From Adiantum capillus-veneris (taxonomy: Eukaryota > Streptophyta > Polypodiopsida > Polypodiales > Pteridaceae): a DNA stretch of 64,000 bases. This document shows, piece after piece, positions 1 to 11,166 of the stretch; position 1 is the first letter of the stretch, and each line of letters opens with the position of its first letter. The translations under genes were made by a program, and so were the position numbers. The notes under the pieces were generated by a model that ran no database searches, was not told the origin of the DNA, and was given only the letters and a program-made list of their open reading frames with translations. Where the stretch lies: the NCBI GenBank assembly GCA_014529385.2, contig CM043944.1, positions 64,748,248-64,812,247 on the forward strand. Direction: 5' to 3'.

Positions 1-614
1 ACTTTCAAATACGCATAGCCTTGGAAGATCAGCTAAAAACCACTTTTATCACGCCATGGGGTTGTTTTGCATACAGGGTTATGCCATTTGGTCTCACAAA
101 TGCACCTGCCACATTCCAAAGATATGTCACATATGTTTTTCAACCGTTCTTTGGAACATCCATAAGAGTGTTCATTGATGATTTTTGTATATATAGCTCC
201 CGTATTTCACATTTAGAAAAGGTAACTGAAGGTTTGGTCAGGTTGCAGAGCCTAGGTGGGCAATTAAATGGGGAGAGTAAAGTCATTCTAGTAGGCCATG
301 AAATTTCAGCAAAAGGTATCAACGCCGACCCAAGTAAGGTGTCCGCACTCATAGCCCTACCTTCACCAACGACCGCACGTCAACTGGTCTCTTTTCTACA
401 GAAGGTGAGGTACTTAAGTAGATTCATACATGTACTATCACAACTTGTTCTACCACTGCAACAACTCACTCAAAGATCAACTTTCACTTGGGACGAGGAA
501 AGCAAACATCACTACAACAAGGTAAAGGAGGTCTTAGCCACTCTGCCAACTATCTCACCACCTAAGTGGGATGAAAAATTCTATGTCACCTCAAGTGTTG
601 GTGATGACTCATAG
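1..614 (+). pseudogene. Reverse transcriptase fragment (Ty3)
   Basis: The conceptual protein contains the RT palm motifs TPWGCFAYRVMPFGLTNAPA and VFIDDFCIYS. FIDD is the variant of the YxDD catalytic box also used by the intact element elsewhere in the window. The thumb follows, and the frame ends at a TAG at 612-614. The next codons continue the same domain (GAVLLQKD at 618 on), so the stop is internal damage rather than a natural end. The N-terminal fingers, protease and gag lie left of the window. Confidence 0.88.
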
Positions 615-1247
615 GGGGCTGTGCTACTCCAAAAGGATACGACGACATCTTTCATGAGGCCAATCTACTTCTCTAGTCGAATGATGACAGCAGGAGAGAA
701 AGGTTTCACCCATGTGGAACACTTAGTCCTAGCTCTTAGATTTGCAACTACAAAGTTTAGGTCATATTTGCTGCCTAAGAAATTTGTGATTCTAACCACG
801 AATGAAATATTTCCCTATGTTGTACAACACATGGATGTGTCTGCTAGGATTACTAAATGGCTAGTTCATCTGCAAGAGTTTGACTACACGGTACAGGTAG
901 AAAGCACGACAAGGGCAAGTTTGGGGGGACTCATGACCTACCAAGTCTTTGAAGGGAAGGAGAAGCAATCTAAGGAAGGAGAAGTCCGAGTACCTCCAGT
1001 ACCACCGATGGTAGAAGGAGCATACTCTCTCTACTTTGATGGAGCCTATAAGCGAGCGTCCGACAAAGCAGCTGCAGGCATAGTGATCTTTGATGACAAA
1101 GGGACGAAGGTATTTTCGTTGGGCCAATTGTTAGATTCACATTCTAACAATGAAGCTGAGTATGCAGCACTAACAAGGGTCTACAATGGTGCTTCTCACA
1201 AGGTTTACAACGCCTTAATGTATTTGGGGATGCTCTACTTCGGGTAA
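615..1247 (+). pseudogene. RNase H plus second (archaeal-type) RNase H of the Ty3 pol
   Basis: The first part (about 618-950) is the usual Ty3 RNase H (FMRPIYFSSRMM, then FRSYLLPKKFVILT). A linker follows, then a second RNase H-like domain with YFDGAYKRASDKAAAGIVIF and NNEAEYAALTR. Such a dual RNase H arrangement is the hallmark of the plant Tat lineage. The frame is lost near 1190-1250, in the middle of the second domain. Confidence 0.82.
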
Positions 1248-1252
1248 GGCAA

Positions 1253-1930
1253 GTAAATGGAGCATGGACATGCAAGAATCCTAGTTTAAGGACTCACTTA
1301 AGTGGTGTAAAAACCTTGTTGCGTAAGTTTGAAGAAGTTCAAATACACCATATCCCAAGGGCTCAAAACCAAGAAGCAGATGCCCTAGCAAGTGAAAGAC
1401 TACAGGAAGTGGTGGTTGGAGCAATAAAACTAAAGCTCCCTCTATTTCAAGGCATTGATGCCTTGCCTGACATCATGCATTTTTTGGAAACATGGGAATG
1501 CCCATCAGATTTAACAAAGGGACAGAAGCAACGGCTGACGCGGAAGGCCACAAGGTATCGACTCATCAATGACGGTTTGTACTGTAAGGGTAAGGACCAA
1601 ATACTCAGGAAGGTCCCTCTCTCTCAGGAAATCACGAGAGTAATTGCTAGCTGTCACGATGGGGTTTGTGGTGGTCACTTTTCCCTAGACATAACAAGTA
1701 GGGAAATCTTGCAGGCAGGCTTCATATGGCCTAGCCTCAACCGTGATGTACACCACTGGTGCAAAACGTGTAAGTTGTGTCAAAAGGCCGGCACTAGGTC
1801 ACTTATGCCTGAACCACAAACACCTATTCTCTCATATGGCCCATTTGAAAAATGGGGTATCGACGCCATTGGGCCATTACTAGGGCCAACTCAGGAAAAT
1901 TCTACATTATCATGGGGGTCGACTACATGA
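1253..1930 (+). pseudogene. End of second RNase H and integrase zinc-finger domain
   Basis: The segment reads HHIPRAQNQEADALA, the usual end of the second RNase H. It is followed by the integrase HHCC finger: H and GGHF near 1660-1680, then WCKTCKLCQKAG near 1758-1790. The first integrase catalytic Asp region (KWGIDAIGPL) is present near 1850-1880. A frameshift just after it moves the core domain into the next frame. Confidence 0.85.
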
Positions 1931-2478
1931 CTAGATGGGCAGAGGCTACAACCACCACTAGAATCACAGCAGTAGAGGTAGCTAAATTTATCTACGAGCA
2001 CATATGTTGTAGGTTTGGCACACCTTTAGATATCATCTCTGATAGAGGGCCAGGTTTCAGAGCAGACTTGGTAGGAGAATTAATGCAGAAACTGGGCATT
2101 ACAAGAAGGCACTCTTCACCATATTACCCTCAATGTAATGGCCTAGTTGAGAAGGTAAATGGAATGGTTTCTAAAATTATTACCAAGCAGGTAAACAATC
2201 ATCCCGAAGACTGGGATAAGTATCTACTACCAGTTTTATGGGCCTACAGAACTTCATTTCGTACATCCTTGGGATTCACACCGTATCATCTAGTATTTGG
2301 TAAGGAAGCAATCTTGCCCATTGAAGTGCAACTACAAATTCTCAGAGTAATGGCAAGCCAACTTCAACAACCCAACATGCATTTGAGAGATCACATCATC
2401 AACCTGGAAAGACTGCAGCTGAACAAAGAAGAAGCAATAAATTATTATGCAGCACAAGCAGAGCATAGACGGCTTTAG
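1852..2478 (+). pseudogene. Integrase catalytic core fragment (Ty3)
   Basis: After the frameshift the reading continues as VDYMTRWAEA, then SDRGPGFRADL (second Asp) and YPQCNGLVEKVNG (Glu), so the DDE triad is present once the frames are combined. The C-terminal linker follows (WAYRTSFRTSLGFTPYHLVFG). The protein ends at a stop at 2476-2478, within about 15 bases of where LINE copy C becomes recognisable. The integrase tail and 3' LTR are therefore missing. Confidence 0.86.
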
Positions 2479-2489
2479 CTTTAACGAGA

Positions 2490-3570
2490 ATCTCCTCTGT
2501 GATGACAAGCTCCTGGCGAGCCTACTCTAACTGCTCCTCCAACCAAGGAATGTCTGGATGTTGCTCCTGTATCCTCTGTAAAGAAGCAATGCCCCGTTGA
2601 AGATGCTGATTCTCCTCTCTCGTTGCAGCCAGGCGAGCCGAAGACTCCTGAAGAAAGAGTCGACTAAGCTGAGCAAGTCCTGAGGCCACTCTGTCATGCA
2701 GGAGAATCCTGCATGTCAAGGCTCTCAGTCCAAAGAGCCTCCACTCGCTCTCGAAGCGCTGAATCCAGCAAGACCCTCTCTGGGATGCGAAGCATGTGCT
2801 CCCCCTCCTCTGCCTATCAGTCACGGTACGGATCAGTGGAGCATGGTCCAAAAAGGAAGTCCCTGCGAGAATGCCAACTGTACCACCCAAGTCAGAGAAG
2901 TGGTCACTAGCCTAGAAGCGATCTATCCGAGATAGATTCAGGCCTCCCACTCTGCGGTTCGAACGAGAGAAGGCCAAGCTGTCTGGGGGCCTCACGAAGC
3001 TAGAATGCTGCCACACATCTGAAACCCGCAGTCATACATAACCTCTCCCAAGCTGCCAGCTCAACTCCATGCACAGTAGTATGGCTACCACCAATCCTGT
3101 CAGAGGGTTCCTCCAACATGTTAAAGTCACCCCCTATGCAACATTGCTCTACCTGCGGTAGAGACTCAACAATCTAAGACCAAAACTGTGCACGTGCACT
3201 TGCCACATTGGGCGCATAGATATTCAGGAAGCCCACGAGACAACCCTGAACTTGCATAGTGATCCACTGAGCTCTGCCTAGCACAATAATCCCTTTCCCC
3301 ACAATGGCCTGCTGCATAGAATCCGCAATAGTCATACATACCCCACCCTGGATGCCACCAGGTCCAAATGCAGCTGACCAAAAAGTCTCATCCACGCAAA
3401 AGCTGACCACAACGTCTAATGCAGCTCTCACACAGATGATGCTCTTGTAGCATAAGAATGTCAATCTCTCCTGCCACAAGGCATCGCTGAAGCTCTTGAC
3501 GATGTCGGCCCCTCTGACGCTGAAACTGGGGCCCACCTAATCCGTGTACGTTCCATGAGACTATCCTCAT
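2490..3570 (-). pseudogene. LINE ORF2 N-terminus (copy C), endonuclease domain
   Basis: From ATG at 3570 the protein begins MRIVSWNVHGLGGPQFQRQR, the conserved start of an APE-type LINE endonuclease, followed by LMLQEHHLCES. After frameshifts the endonuclease continues (VGFLNIYAPNVASARAQFWS, and FLDHAPLIRTV in a minus frame near 2840). The conserved SDHAP motif of other copies is LDHAP here. The reading ends near 2490 before any reverse transcriptase. Not functional. Confidence 0.78.
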
Positions 3571-5468
3571 GGGGAGCGAGAAAGAACTGATGCTGCCGCC
3601 TCCGCAGCTAACCGTGCTATCTTCGAGGCTGGCTTGGATGGGGAGTAATCCGCATCCGAGCGTCCTCGAGATAGGCGAGACTGCCGAGAGTGTCTAGCCC
3701 AAGCCCAAGTAGATCGAGCCGTGCGTAAAGCAACCTCCTCTGTCCAGGAGTCCTCATGTATTTGTACATAGCATGGAAGACTCTACGTGTCAGCAAAGAA
3801 GTGAATCACAATGTGTCTACATCGTGCTGTGTCTGGAGGTGTCACAACAAACTTGGCCAATGGCCAAAGAGTCCGAAGCAAGTATGTAACCCCTAGGTCT
3901 CCCATGTGAAGAGAAAAGTCTAGGGTCTGTGTCTGCAACCACTCCATCACTGAGTCTATAGTCCACTCAGCCTGATCCCTGCCGCATAGGGGAAAAGAGA
4001 AGCCAACCGCTGAGTCCAAGGCCTCTACCCCCCTAGCTGCATTGAACAGAACGTCAACTCTGAAGCACGCTGCCTCAAGGTCTGGTGAGGGGTCTCCGAC
4101 AAACCGTGTAAAGTCGTAGGCAAAGAAATCCCAACGGCGAGGAATGTCGAAGCTCGTCAGACCACGAGGAACTGCTGCGAAGGGAGACGTCTGCACCAAA
4201 AGAGGGGGTCGCAAGAAAGGCTATCCTTCTCTCCTTAAGTGACTCGTGGCAAAGGCTTTGCCAAGAGATCTCCTAGCATCCGAGTGACTCGTGGCAAAGG
4301 CACTGCCAAGAGATCTCCTAGCAGCCGAGGAAGGCCCTACCCCCTGGGACAACTACGAGACTGGAGTGGGAGGGGGTGAGGGAGCGGGGGGGGGGGGGGG
4401 GGGGGGGGGAGGGGGGGCAAGGGGATCGACAAAGGTACGAGGGCGAGATGGAGAGGCAGAGGGAGAAGGGAGGGGGAGGAAGAGGGGGGGAAGGAGGGGC
4501 TGTCGAGTGTGAGACTGAGGTGGAGGCTGGAGCAAGGACCTTGTCCTGCTGAAGAGGGTCAAAACGGTTCCGCGTGGGAACCCATTGTTGCTGGGCAGGA
4601 ACCTAAGGACCACTCTGAGTGCCGGCACACTGGCCCCTGCCATCGTCATCCACGAACCTGCTACCAGCCCTCCTGCGCTTGAGCCCCAGGCTCGGAGGGT
4701 GGCTCTGCTTGCTGTCTGCTGCTACTGCTGGCCAGCCCTTGTTGGCTGGGGTTGAGCTAGTGTTGTGGGTTGGGGTCTCCTCTATGGACAGAGGCCTTCA
4801 CAAGATGGCCCATCTGTCGAGAAATGAAATTCTGATTTGGGAGGCCCAAATACTCCATGAACCAACCCCCACTCATCCGAGGAAGTAGGATAACCTTGGG
4901 GAGAGTGTCGATGTCCCTACCCAGAACACATACCGAGGGAATGCCGGCCGCCTTGGAAGCTACTGAGGCTACCATGCGAGGAGTCTCCCGGATAGTCCCA
5001 ATTGCTGAGCCTGGACAAAAGTGGTAAGTACTCTCTCCTCAAACCAGGAAAGCAGACGGAGATGGGGAGGTCCTCTACCAGAACATCTGAAGCTAGGTCA
5101 AAACCATGTCTCCACTGTCGAAAGCGGGCTCGAACTGCTCGGATGGTCAAAGGGCTCATCGCGATGACCTTGGACACCATCTCAGAGGTCTCAAACTCTA
5201 TCTTATAGTATCCACGTCCGAAGAATTGAACGTCCAAGATCTTGCCCAGCTCTGCGAGAAGGCGAGCCTGGAGGAGATCGCGCAGCTCTCCTCTGCTCGG
5301 TCCGGTGCCGAGAATCTTGTAGATAACAGAGGTTGCTTGCAGGCGTTCCACCTCTGTAGCTAGGCTCGCTTGCTCTGCTAGTGAAAGAGCAAGTCAAATG
5401 GTGGGCTCAGCGGGGTCGGGCGAGGGGACTTTACTGCAGTTTCTCCATAATGGAGCCTGAGCCTCCAT
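3567..5468 (-). pseudogene. LINE ORF1 (copy C), nucleic-acid-binding protein
   Basis: ORF1 starts MEAQAP. It has a DUF4283-like region (LGKILDVQFFGRGYYKIEFE, then FRQWRHGFD, about 5270-4990) and a zinc-knuckle-like stretch (CFxCRQMGH in related copies, NFISRQMGHLVK here). A very proline-rich section lies opposite the poly-G tract at 4386-4409. The C-terminal region (about 4214-3670, WDFFAYDFTRF, then LWPLAKFVVTPP and HFFADT) is shared with copies A and B. An early stop (PAEPTI then TGA) and later frameshifts disable it. The stop overlaps the ORF2 start as ATGA at 3570-3567. Confidence 0.75.
4386..4409 (+). repeat. Run of 24 G (poly-proline tract of LINE ORF1 on the other strand)
   Basis: An uninterrupted run of 24 G is followed by A and seven more G. 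On the minus strand it encodes a stretch of prolines in the proline-rich part of LINE ORF1. The equivalent part of copies A and B is proline-rich but mixed (CCC, CCT, CCA), so the homopolymer is an expansion in this copy. It could fold as a G-quadruplex, and its length may be uncertain for sequencing reasons. Confidence 0.9.
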
Positions 5469-5712
5469 CTGTGTTGTGCAGCTGTGGAGAAGAGGCGGAG
5501 AAACGACGACGAGGGGGGAATCTCCCTTTGGACCAAGCACGGCGAAGGTGCTGGCGAGGCCTGACAAGCAGGAGAGGGGCAGGCGAAGGGAAACGGACAG
5601 TGAAGTGGTAGCGGATAGGAGGGATGCATGTAGGGGGAAAAGCTACGAGAGGGCAGGGAGGGGGGGCAGCGATGGTGGGGGGGGGGTGAAGGCAGCAGCA
5701 GCGAGCGTTCTC

Positions 5713-8599
5713 AAATCATTTCTAATTCTCATACTAGTTGTTGATTTTTTTAATGCTACAGAAAGCTACAAAGTGGTAACGCTACTGCTTTTAATTGTTG
5801 TGACGGGTGATTTTTGCACCAGTTGGTGCTGCATATGGAGAGAGAAAAGACTCGCGTAACATTTACCGTCCTAGTAACTTGTGTGTAGCGGAAAATAGCA
5901 TGAGCATAGTGAGCATTTCATTAGAATAGATTCCTAATGAGAATAACAAGAGTGCTTGGGTGGAGAGAGCAACAAAAAGTATAACATCTAGTTAGATAGC
6001 ATGAACAATACTTCAAAAGAGAGAGAAATTAAGCTATTGACAACACTTGAGGACCGGATTTACATGGAGCCGGTCCCCCTTCCAAAAGGTTTTGTATGAT
6101 GGTTTCTCCCATCAAGAGAGACATTTTACAATACAATTCTTTGTGTTCCTTCAATAATAGCTAGTGCAATGAAGATGGAAACTTCAAGCACTAAGCAAAA
6201 TACTTATAAAACACAACATCAATTCCCTCACGGTCTCCGACCCAAAACCTCACCCAGCTTCGAAGATGGTGAGGGCTAGCGGCTATGAGAGTAGATTGAG
6301 AGGAAGGAGTAGTCTTACGAGAAAGATGTACATCTCCTCACATAATCACTCATATTAGCATAGCTTGGCTTAGTAATTAGCATGGTAGAGGAGATGAGTA
6401 TGCATTGAAACTTGGCTCTTGGTTGGATTTGCATCACAAAGCCAAGAGTTGTTGGTGTAGACCTCCCTTCTCACAAGCTTGGAGTAGGTGATAAGCTTTC
6501 CATTAAAGCTTGAGAAGGAGAGAGATAGTCTTCTTACTCCACACATGGACTAGTGTGAGTGTGTATGCAATAATGCCTTGAGAAAATCAGCCCCCTCTCT
6601 CTCTTGGTCGACCCTCTTGCTATTTGCTAATCCTGACACCCCATTGGTCCATGCCAGGCTTAGCCAATGAAATTTAAGCAGCATAAGTGATAGCCTTCTG
6701 ACATGTGTCCCCCTTTCCCCTTTTGTGAGAGCTTTAGGTATTTAATTAATGCAACTAAACTCTCATTGGACCCCTTTGTCTCCTGGCCAATAGGAATCAG
6801 GCAAGCCATTGGGCTGCTGAATTCTCATTGGACCCCTTGGGAGACTGTCCACAAAGTCTACTAGAGAGCTTAATTCTTATTGGTTCTTTTATTAAGTGTT
6901 TTTGAATTAATTAAACTAGATTTACTCTAGCCTAATTCTCATTGGTCCACCTCCATGGCCATCCAATAGGATTTCAATACACCTTGTGGGCATCTGGGCT
7001 AGGGAGCTGACATGTGTCTCTCATTCCCTTTGTGTACAGGAGCTTGTGAGTGTGTGTATGTTTCTCTCTCATCCCCTACTTCCAGGGCTCGCCCCCTCCT
7101 ATGTAGGATCTTTGAAGACTTTTTGAGCACACACAAAGCATCCAATTTTCCTAGTGTTTGACCTTTGGACATAATTTTTGAATTTTGTAACCTTAGCATT
7201 TTGGAAGTATTAATGGGCTGAACCTTAGGGTCTTTAAAGCCCATTGTTGCACATTGCTCTTTTGCAGATGGCCCCCCCTTTGGATCCCTACTATGGCATG
7301 TCTACCAGCTTAACCAATATTCTAGCTTTTTCTCCCTTGGCACTTCCCCAGATTCAATGATTAGTTTAACATGAGAAAATCGTTTAGGAGAATTAGATAT
7401 TAGTTATTATGACAACTCGCCAGCTGCCCACGCTGTCTCCTTTCTATTTCTCACGTTAGTTGCTGATTTTTTTAATGTTTATTAAATTTGACTGCGTTCA
7501 AATTACTCATTTTTAAACACTTTAAATCAAGCGTTAAAGCTCTGGTTTTCGACCAATTTGAAGCATTATTATCTCGACCAATCTCATGCCTCTCGCAACT
7601 CAATCTGTTTGGTCTTGTCGAGATGTATTTACACTTTGTCTGGCCGACCATTTTCTTGGATGGCCACCATGAAAATATTAAATCGTAACTTTTTGAGCAC
7701 ATTAGGGACACCATGTTATTCATGTGCTTGTTTTGATCTGTTCTACATTACGCCCGACGACTGTTTTACTTATTGTACTATCTAGACACGGATAAACTTT
7801 CTGATAGCACATTGCATCGAAAAATTTACCCGTTTATTTAAATTATTTTGGTGCCAAAAAATTCATAAATCTATTGTGTGGGCACGAAAATCATTTTCAT
7901 TTATCTATAGGCGTAGCTAAAAATTACAGTGTACCATGTACATTGAACCTTTTTGTCAACCTCCAATCTCAAATGGTGCCTTCCGTGTCGAAGTGTAAAC
8001 AATGCTGTTATAAGCAAACTACACCAATGGTAAATAGTTCTCCCATCAAGACTTATTTTCAGAGATATAGTACTTCAAACACAAAACACAAGTGTAAGTG
8101 ACTTCGCTTTCAAAAGTAGTCAATTGGAAAAGCTAACTTTCCCAAAATTTTGTTGCCCAAAATCTGGTGTTGAGAAATTTTTCGCATTTTACAAAAATCC
8201 GTACAACTCCCAGGTTAGCCTGGCTTCCCGTGTTTTCAAGGTTTGTTTGTACATCAGCAGTTCAGCGATTCTCGGATGGGTGTCCACGTCTTCGTTCCGT
8301 AGGGTTTTTCCCACTTGGGTGGTTGTCCACAGTTGCCTAACCCCCCAGGCCTTGCCACGTCACCAACTTGTGATGTACCCCCCTCTTGAGAGAAGAGTAA
8401 TTGTCTGAGATTCGACCTCCAACACTCAATCGAATTCTTTAGCAGACAGTGTCTTTATGCATATATGCCAATGCGATTAGTACCAAGCAACACATTCTCT
8501 AGCACACAATACATTATATCAATTTATAATCACAATCTAGTTCTCGAATTCTCCTCCCCTCCAAGAGAGCCCGAGTCATAAGTGATCCAACGTGTTTTA
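5713..8599. other. Intergenic stretch without a supported gene; contains LTR-like remnant
   Basis: No open frame here has recognisable domains. Around 6480-6610 the complement resembles the solo LTR at 15934-17273: a shared AAGCTTTCCATTAAAGC, then a GTGTGAGTGTGT-like stretch, then AAATCAGCC(C/T)CCTCTCTC. A diverged LTR-like segment in minus orientation therefore probably spans about 6000-7300, but I could not fix its ends. Two similar 40-base pieces (5720-5760 and 7440-7485, both ending in GATTTTTTTAATG) flank this part. The rest (7490-8600) is AT-rich with nothing I recognise. Confidence 0.5.
6641..6967. promoter_or_regulatory. Cluster of CCAAT/ATTGG motifs in LTR-like DNA
   Basis: About nine CCAAT or ATTGG motifs lie in some 330 bases, many within the repeated phrase TTCTCATTGG(A/T)CC (near 6641, 6664, 6764, 6786, 6807, 6825, 6878, 6941 and 6963). 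On the minus strand they lie upstream of the part that resembles an LTR transcribed region. That is the position expected for the U3 enhancer of a retrotransposon promoter. The function is inferred from position only. Confidence 0.4.
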
Positions 8600-8742
8600 T
8601 ATATAAAAAAAAACCGAGAAAAAGATCCTTCTATTAGTTAATGAAACTGCCCATAGGGCTACAACCACCTCTTCGAGAGAGGGCTACAACAACCATGATG
8701 GGGAGACTCTCCTAGTGAATAAACAACATATGTACAATGAGG

Positions 8743-9888
8743 CTAAATCAAGAAATGGGGGGAGGAAAAAGCCACACAGGTGGACGGTAATGCCATCTGA
8801 GTACACCCTGGAACATGGTGAAAAAAGGCCCAGGACGCCAAAGTTGAAGGAAGGCCTCTCTGCGCTCCCTCATGCAGTCGGAGCTGCCCCAAAGTCTCTC
8901 GAGCTATCCTCTGAGGGTGTGGATCAATTCTAACCAAAGATCGCGAACAGTCTCTGCTGGTGATACACGGCGAGGCTCAAAGATGCGGAAGCAACGTGCC
9001 TGCCAGATGAACTAGAGTGTCAGGCCACTGATGAGCTCCCAACACTCCTCTCTCACTACACCACTCCTGTGGAGTAAGCTCTGTGGGCAGGCTAGAGTGT
9101 AGGTCGCCCCCCCTTCATCACTATCATCCTGCTGTAGCTCGGTGTGCAACCAGCCACTGGAACAAAGTGACTCGCCTTGGTTGTCTGGAGTCCCACAATC
9201 TCTCCCAAAAAGCTGCCAATAACTCAGCTGTGAGACCCTCCTCTTGCCAATGAGGTGCTACAGCCAGTAGGGCGAGCCTCTCTCTCTGCAACCAGTATGT
9301 GACATCCTAGTCGAACAATGTACTGAAAGAAAGGGACACCTCGGTGGTCTGCAGAAGTGAAAGGATCCCTCCAAAGCCACTCTCCAGGATCCCACTGTAC
9401 TTGTGCCAGTGAACAGCACTCCCAAGCCCACAGTCTCCAATGTCCAGTCTCAAAAGCAGTTGGGTCAGGATCGATGACACAAGTCCTCCCACAGATGCCC
9501 ACCACTCAGATCATCTGGAAACAACACTTTGCCACCTGCACGGCCTCTACTACAACGCGCTGTAAGCGTCCCTCACCCTGTAACTTGAAAAACAGGGAGG
9601 GAACAGTCTCTGAGCAAGCCCAAACTGAGATGAGAACCTCCAGTCGCGTGAAGGCTCTCATCAATGTGGACACTGCTGATTGGAGAGGTGTGAGCCACAC
9701 AGCTGGAACTGCCTCTGAGATGTCCTGGCATATGCTTTTCACCCCTCTCATGCCCTGAAGATGAAAGCTCTGCATCTCCTCTGACAAGCGTGAAAATTGT
9801 AACCAGTCACCTAAAGAGCGTGCTCGACTCGCTGCCATGGGACCCCACGAAACATGAGGCCAACTACCAACCAAGTTACCTCTCTAAG
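8743..9888 (-). pseudogene. LINE ORF2 C-terminal part (copy A, distal piece)
   Basis: The complement matches the end of ORF2 in copy B. It covers the region after the reverse transcriptase (SICQDISEAVPAVWLTPL, and GRTCVIDPDPTAFETGHWRL at about 9500-9430), the cysteine/histidine-rich terminal region (compare LFHWLVAHRAT in copy B) and the final tail. Several frameshifts separate the pieces. The piece ends exactly at the CTAAG target site of the copia insertion, and coding continues at 15427 on the other side. Confidence 0.75.
9884..9888 (+). repeat. Target-site duplication of copia element, left copy (CTAAG)
   Basis: CTAAG directly precedes the 5' LTR, and an identical CTAAG follows the 3' LTR at 15427-15431. 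Removing the element and one copy restores continuous LINE sequence. Confidence 0.95.
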
Positions 9889-10080
9889 TGTTGGGGTATA
9901 AAGCCCAATGTGGTCGCCCAGGTAAGTGGGCGGGCCGCCAGGTATGTACACATGTTCTTTTGTAAAAACCTAATAAGAACTCACTATGCTCTACACATTA
10001 CAGTAGAGCGAGTTCAGCATATCGACGTGCTCTTCTTCTCGCACTCTCTCTCGCGTCGCACTTCCGCTCGTACTCCTTCA
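9889..10080 (+). repeat. Copia 5' LTR (192 bp)
   Basis: It begins TGTTGGGGTATAAAGCCC and ends CTCCTTCA. It differs from the 3' LTR (15235-15426) at four sites. A TATAAAGC near its start could be the core promoter, which would leave a very short U3. It is very short for an LTR. Confidence 0.95.
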
Positions 10081-10082
10081 AC

Positions 10083-10094
10083 TGGTATCAGAGC
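10083..10094 (+). other. Primer-binding site, initiator Met tRNA type
   Basis: TGGTATCAGAGC lies two bases downstream of the 5' LTR. It is complementary to the 3' end of plant initiator methionine tRNA, the standard primer for copia reverse transcription. Confidence 0.93.
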
Positions 10095-11166
10095 TCAGAT
10101 CGAGGATCGGGGCAGCACTGCAGGAGGCTAGAGTCACCAGCTCAGATTGGAGTGAAATTCGACAGGCACAGACACAGCTCCAAATCTCGTGGGCGAGTCC
10201 GAAGAGCTCGGTGTTGTCAGAAATTCATTCTGAGGTCATCTCGGCCACCGTTCGGCTTCGACAAAGGTCTGCGCAGGCCGTTTTCGACTACGTGGTCTCA
10301 GCGGGTGCAGATCGGACTCTGCAAATTTGGGGTTTTCGGCCTACGACTGCAGGTGCTGAGGATATCGACACTCCCAAAGTGTTGATTTGTGGTTGTCTAC
10401 ACATCGAAGGACGGATCACAGTTCTTGGAGGCGTGTCACATACGACACGGGCGCATCTACACACAGACTGTAGGCGACATCCACTAGTTCATCAGGTAGC
10501 TTGTGTTTGCTGCTTGATATTCCAGATTTCATCGTGACATTGCAGGTACTTCCACATGGGATGTATTGTCAGAGATGATGTATGTCTGTTGAGGGTTTAC
10601 TGGCTGTGAGTCACGCAGCAAACAACCGCCGCAGTGGTTACAGCATACAGTGGGAAATTTGTGGATATATGACTTTGTGGGAAGTCTATGTACTGTCAGA
10701 TTTACTGCAGCCTTTGTTGAGGGTCGAGTGAGGTTTTATTGAGCTGGGGGATTCTCGAATGTTGAGATCCTTTCGGTGATACAGGTCTTGGAGCGATCCC
10801 TCGAGCACCCTTAGATAGGCAGCTAGGATGTATTGACTGTGAGTTAGACAGTTGGGATTGCATCTTTTCTTTACAGCCGTTGAGGCATTGTCGCAGTCTA
10901 TGCTTACAGGACAGTGACAGGACAGTGAGAAACAGTACATGTGCAGGACAGGTTTACCCACAGCTTATAGTGTCAGAGAGATAGTGGTTTTTTGAGCTGT
11001 TTTTAGTACACCACAGCCATTTTACAAAGGAGACTCTGCCAAAATTTCAGCAGAATCTGAAGCTTTCTTGGTTCATTTGACAGGTTGATATTGGTTCAGA
11101 GGTCAGTTTACAGGGGAAACTCTGCCGAATTTTTTCGAGGAAAGTAAACTACTGTGAAGCGTAGCT
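10095..11166 (+). other. Copia untranslated leader
   Basis: About 1.07 kb between the primer site and the gag ATG holds no long frame or recognised domain. Leader length is in the range seen for plant copia elements. It presumably contains the packaging signal, which I cannot locate. Confidence 0.6.

Larger units (their letters stand above)
1..2490 (+). mobile_element. Decayed Ty3 (Tat-like) retrotransposon, pol region only
   Basis: Reading across three frames gives reverse transcriptase, RNase H, a second archaeal-type RNase H, integrase zinc finger and integrase core, in Ty3 order. The left end runs out of the window inside the reverse transcriptase. The right end stops in the integrase tail, where LINE sequence (copy C) begins near 2490. 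No LTR is visible. Its proteins resemble the intact minus-strand element at 48026-53305, including the FIDD active-site box and the second RNase H, so it belongs to the same broad lineage but is clearly older. In-frame stops and frameshifts make it non-functional. Confidence 0.9.
2490..5712 (-). mobile_element. L1-type LINE, copy C (5' half only)
   Basis: On the minus strand this copy runs from a 5' UTR (about 5712-5469) through ORF1 (from ATG at 5468) and the endonuclease of ORF2 (ATG at 3570). It stops abruptly near 2490, between endonuclease and reverse transcriptase. The sequence aligns by eye with LINE copies A (8600-21550) and B (27730-34090). Retrotransposition normally truncates the 5' end, so losing the 3' half implies a later deletion or recombination. 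Frames are interrupted many times. Confidence 0.85.

Noticed and set aside
4291-4512. Glycine-rich plus-strand frame
   Set aside because: It is the complement of the proline-rich part of LINE ORF1 and arises from the G run.
5720-7485. The paired 40-base similarity (5720-5760 and 7440-7485) as LTRs or target duplications
   Set aside because: The copies are too short and too diverged for LTRs and too long for target duplications; origin unresolved.
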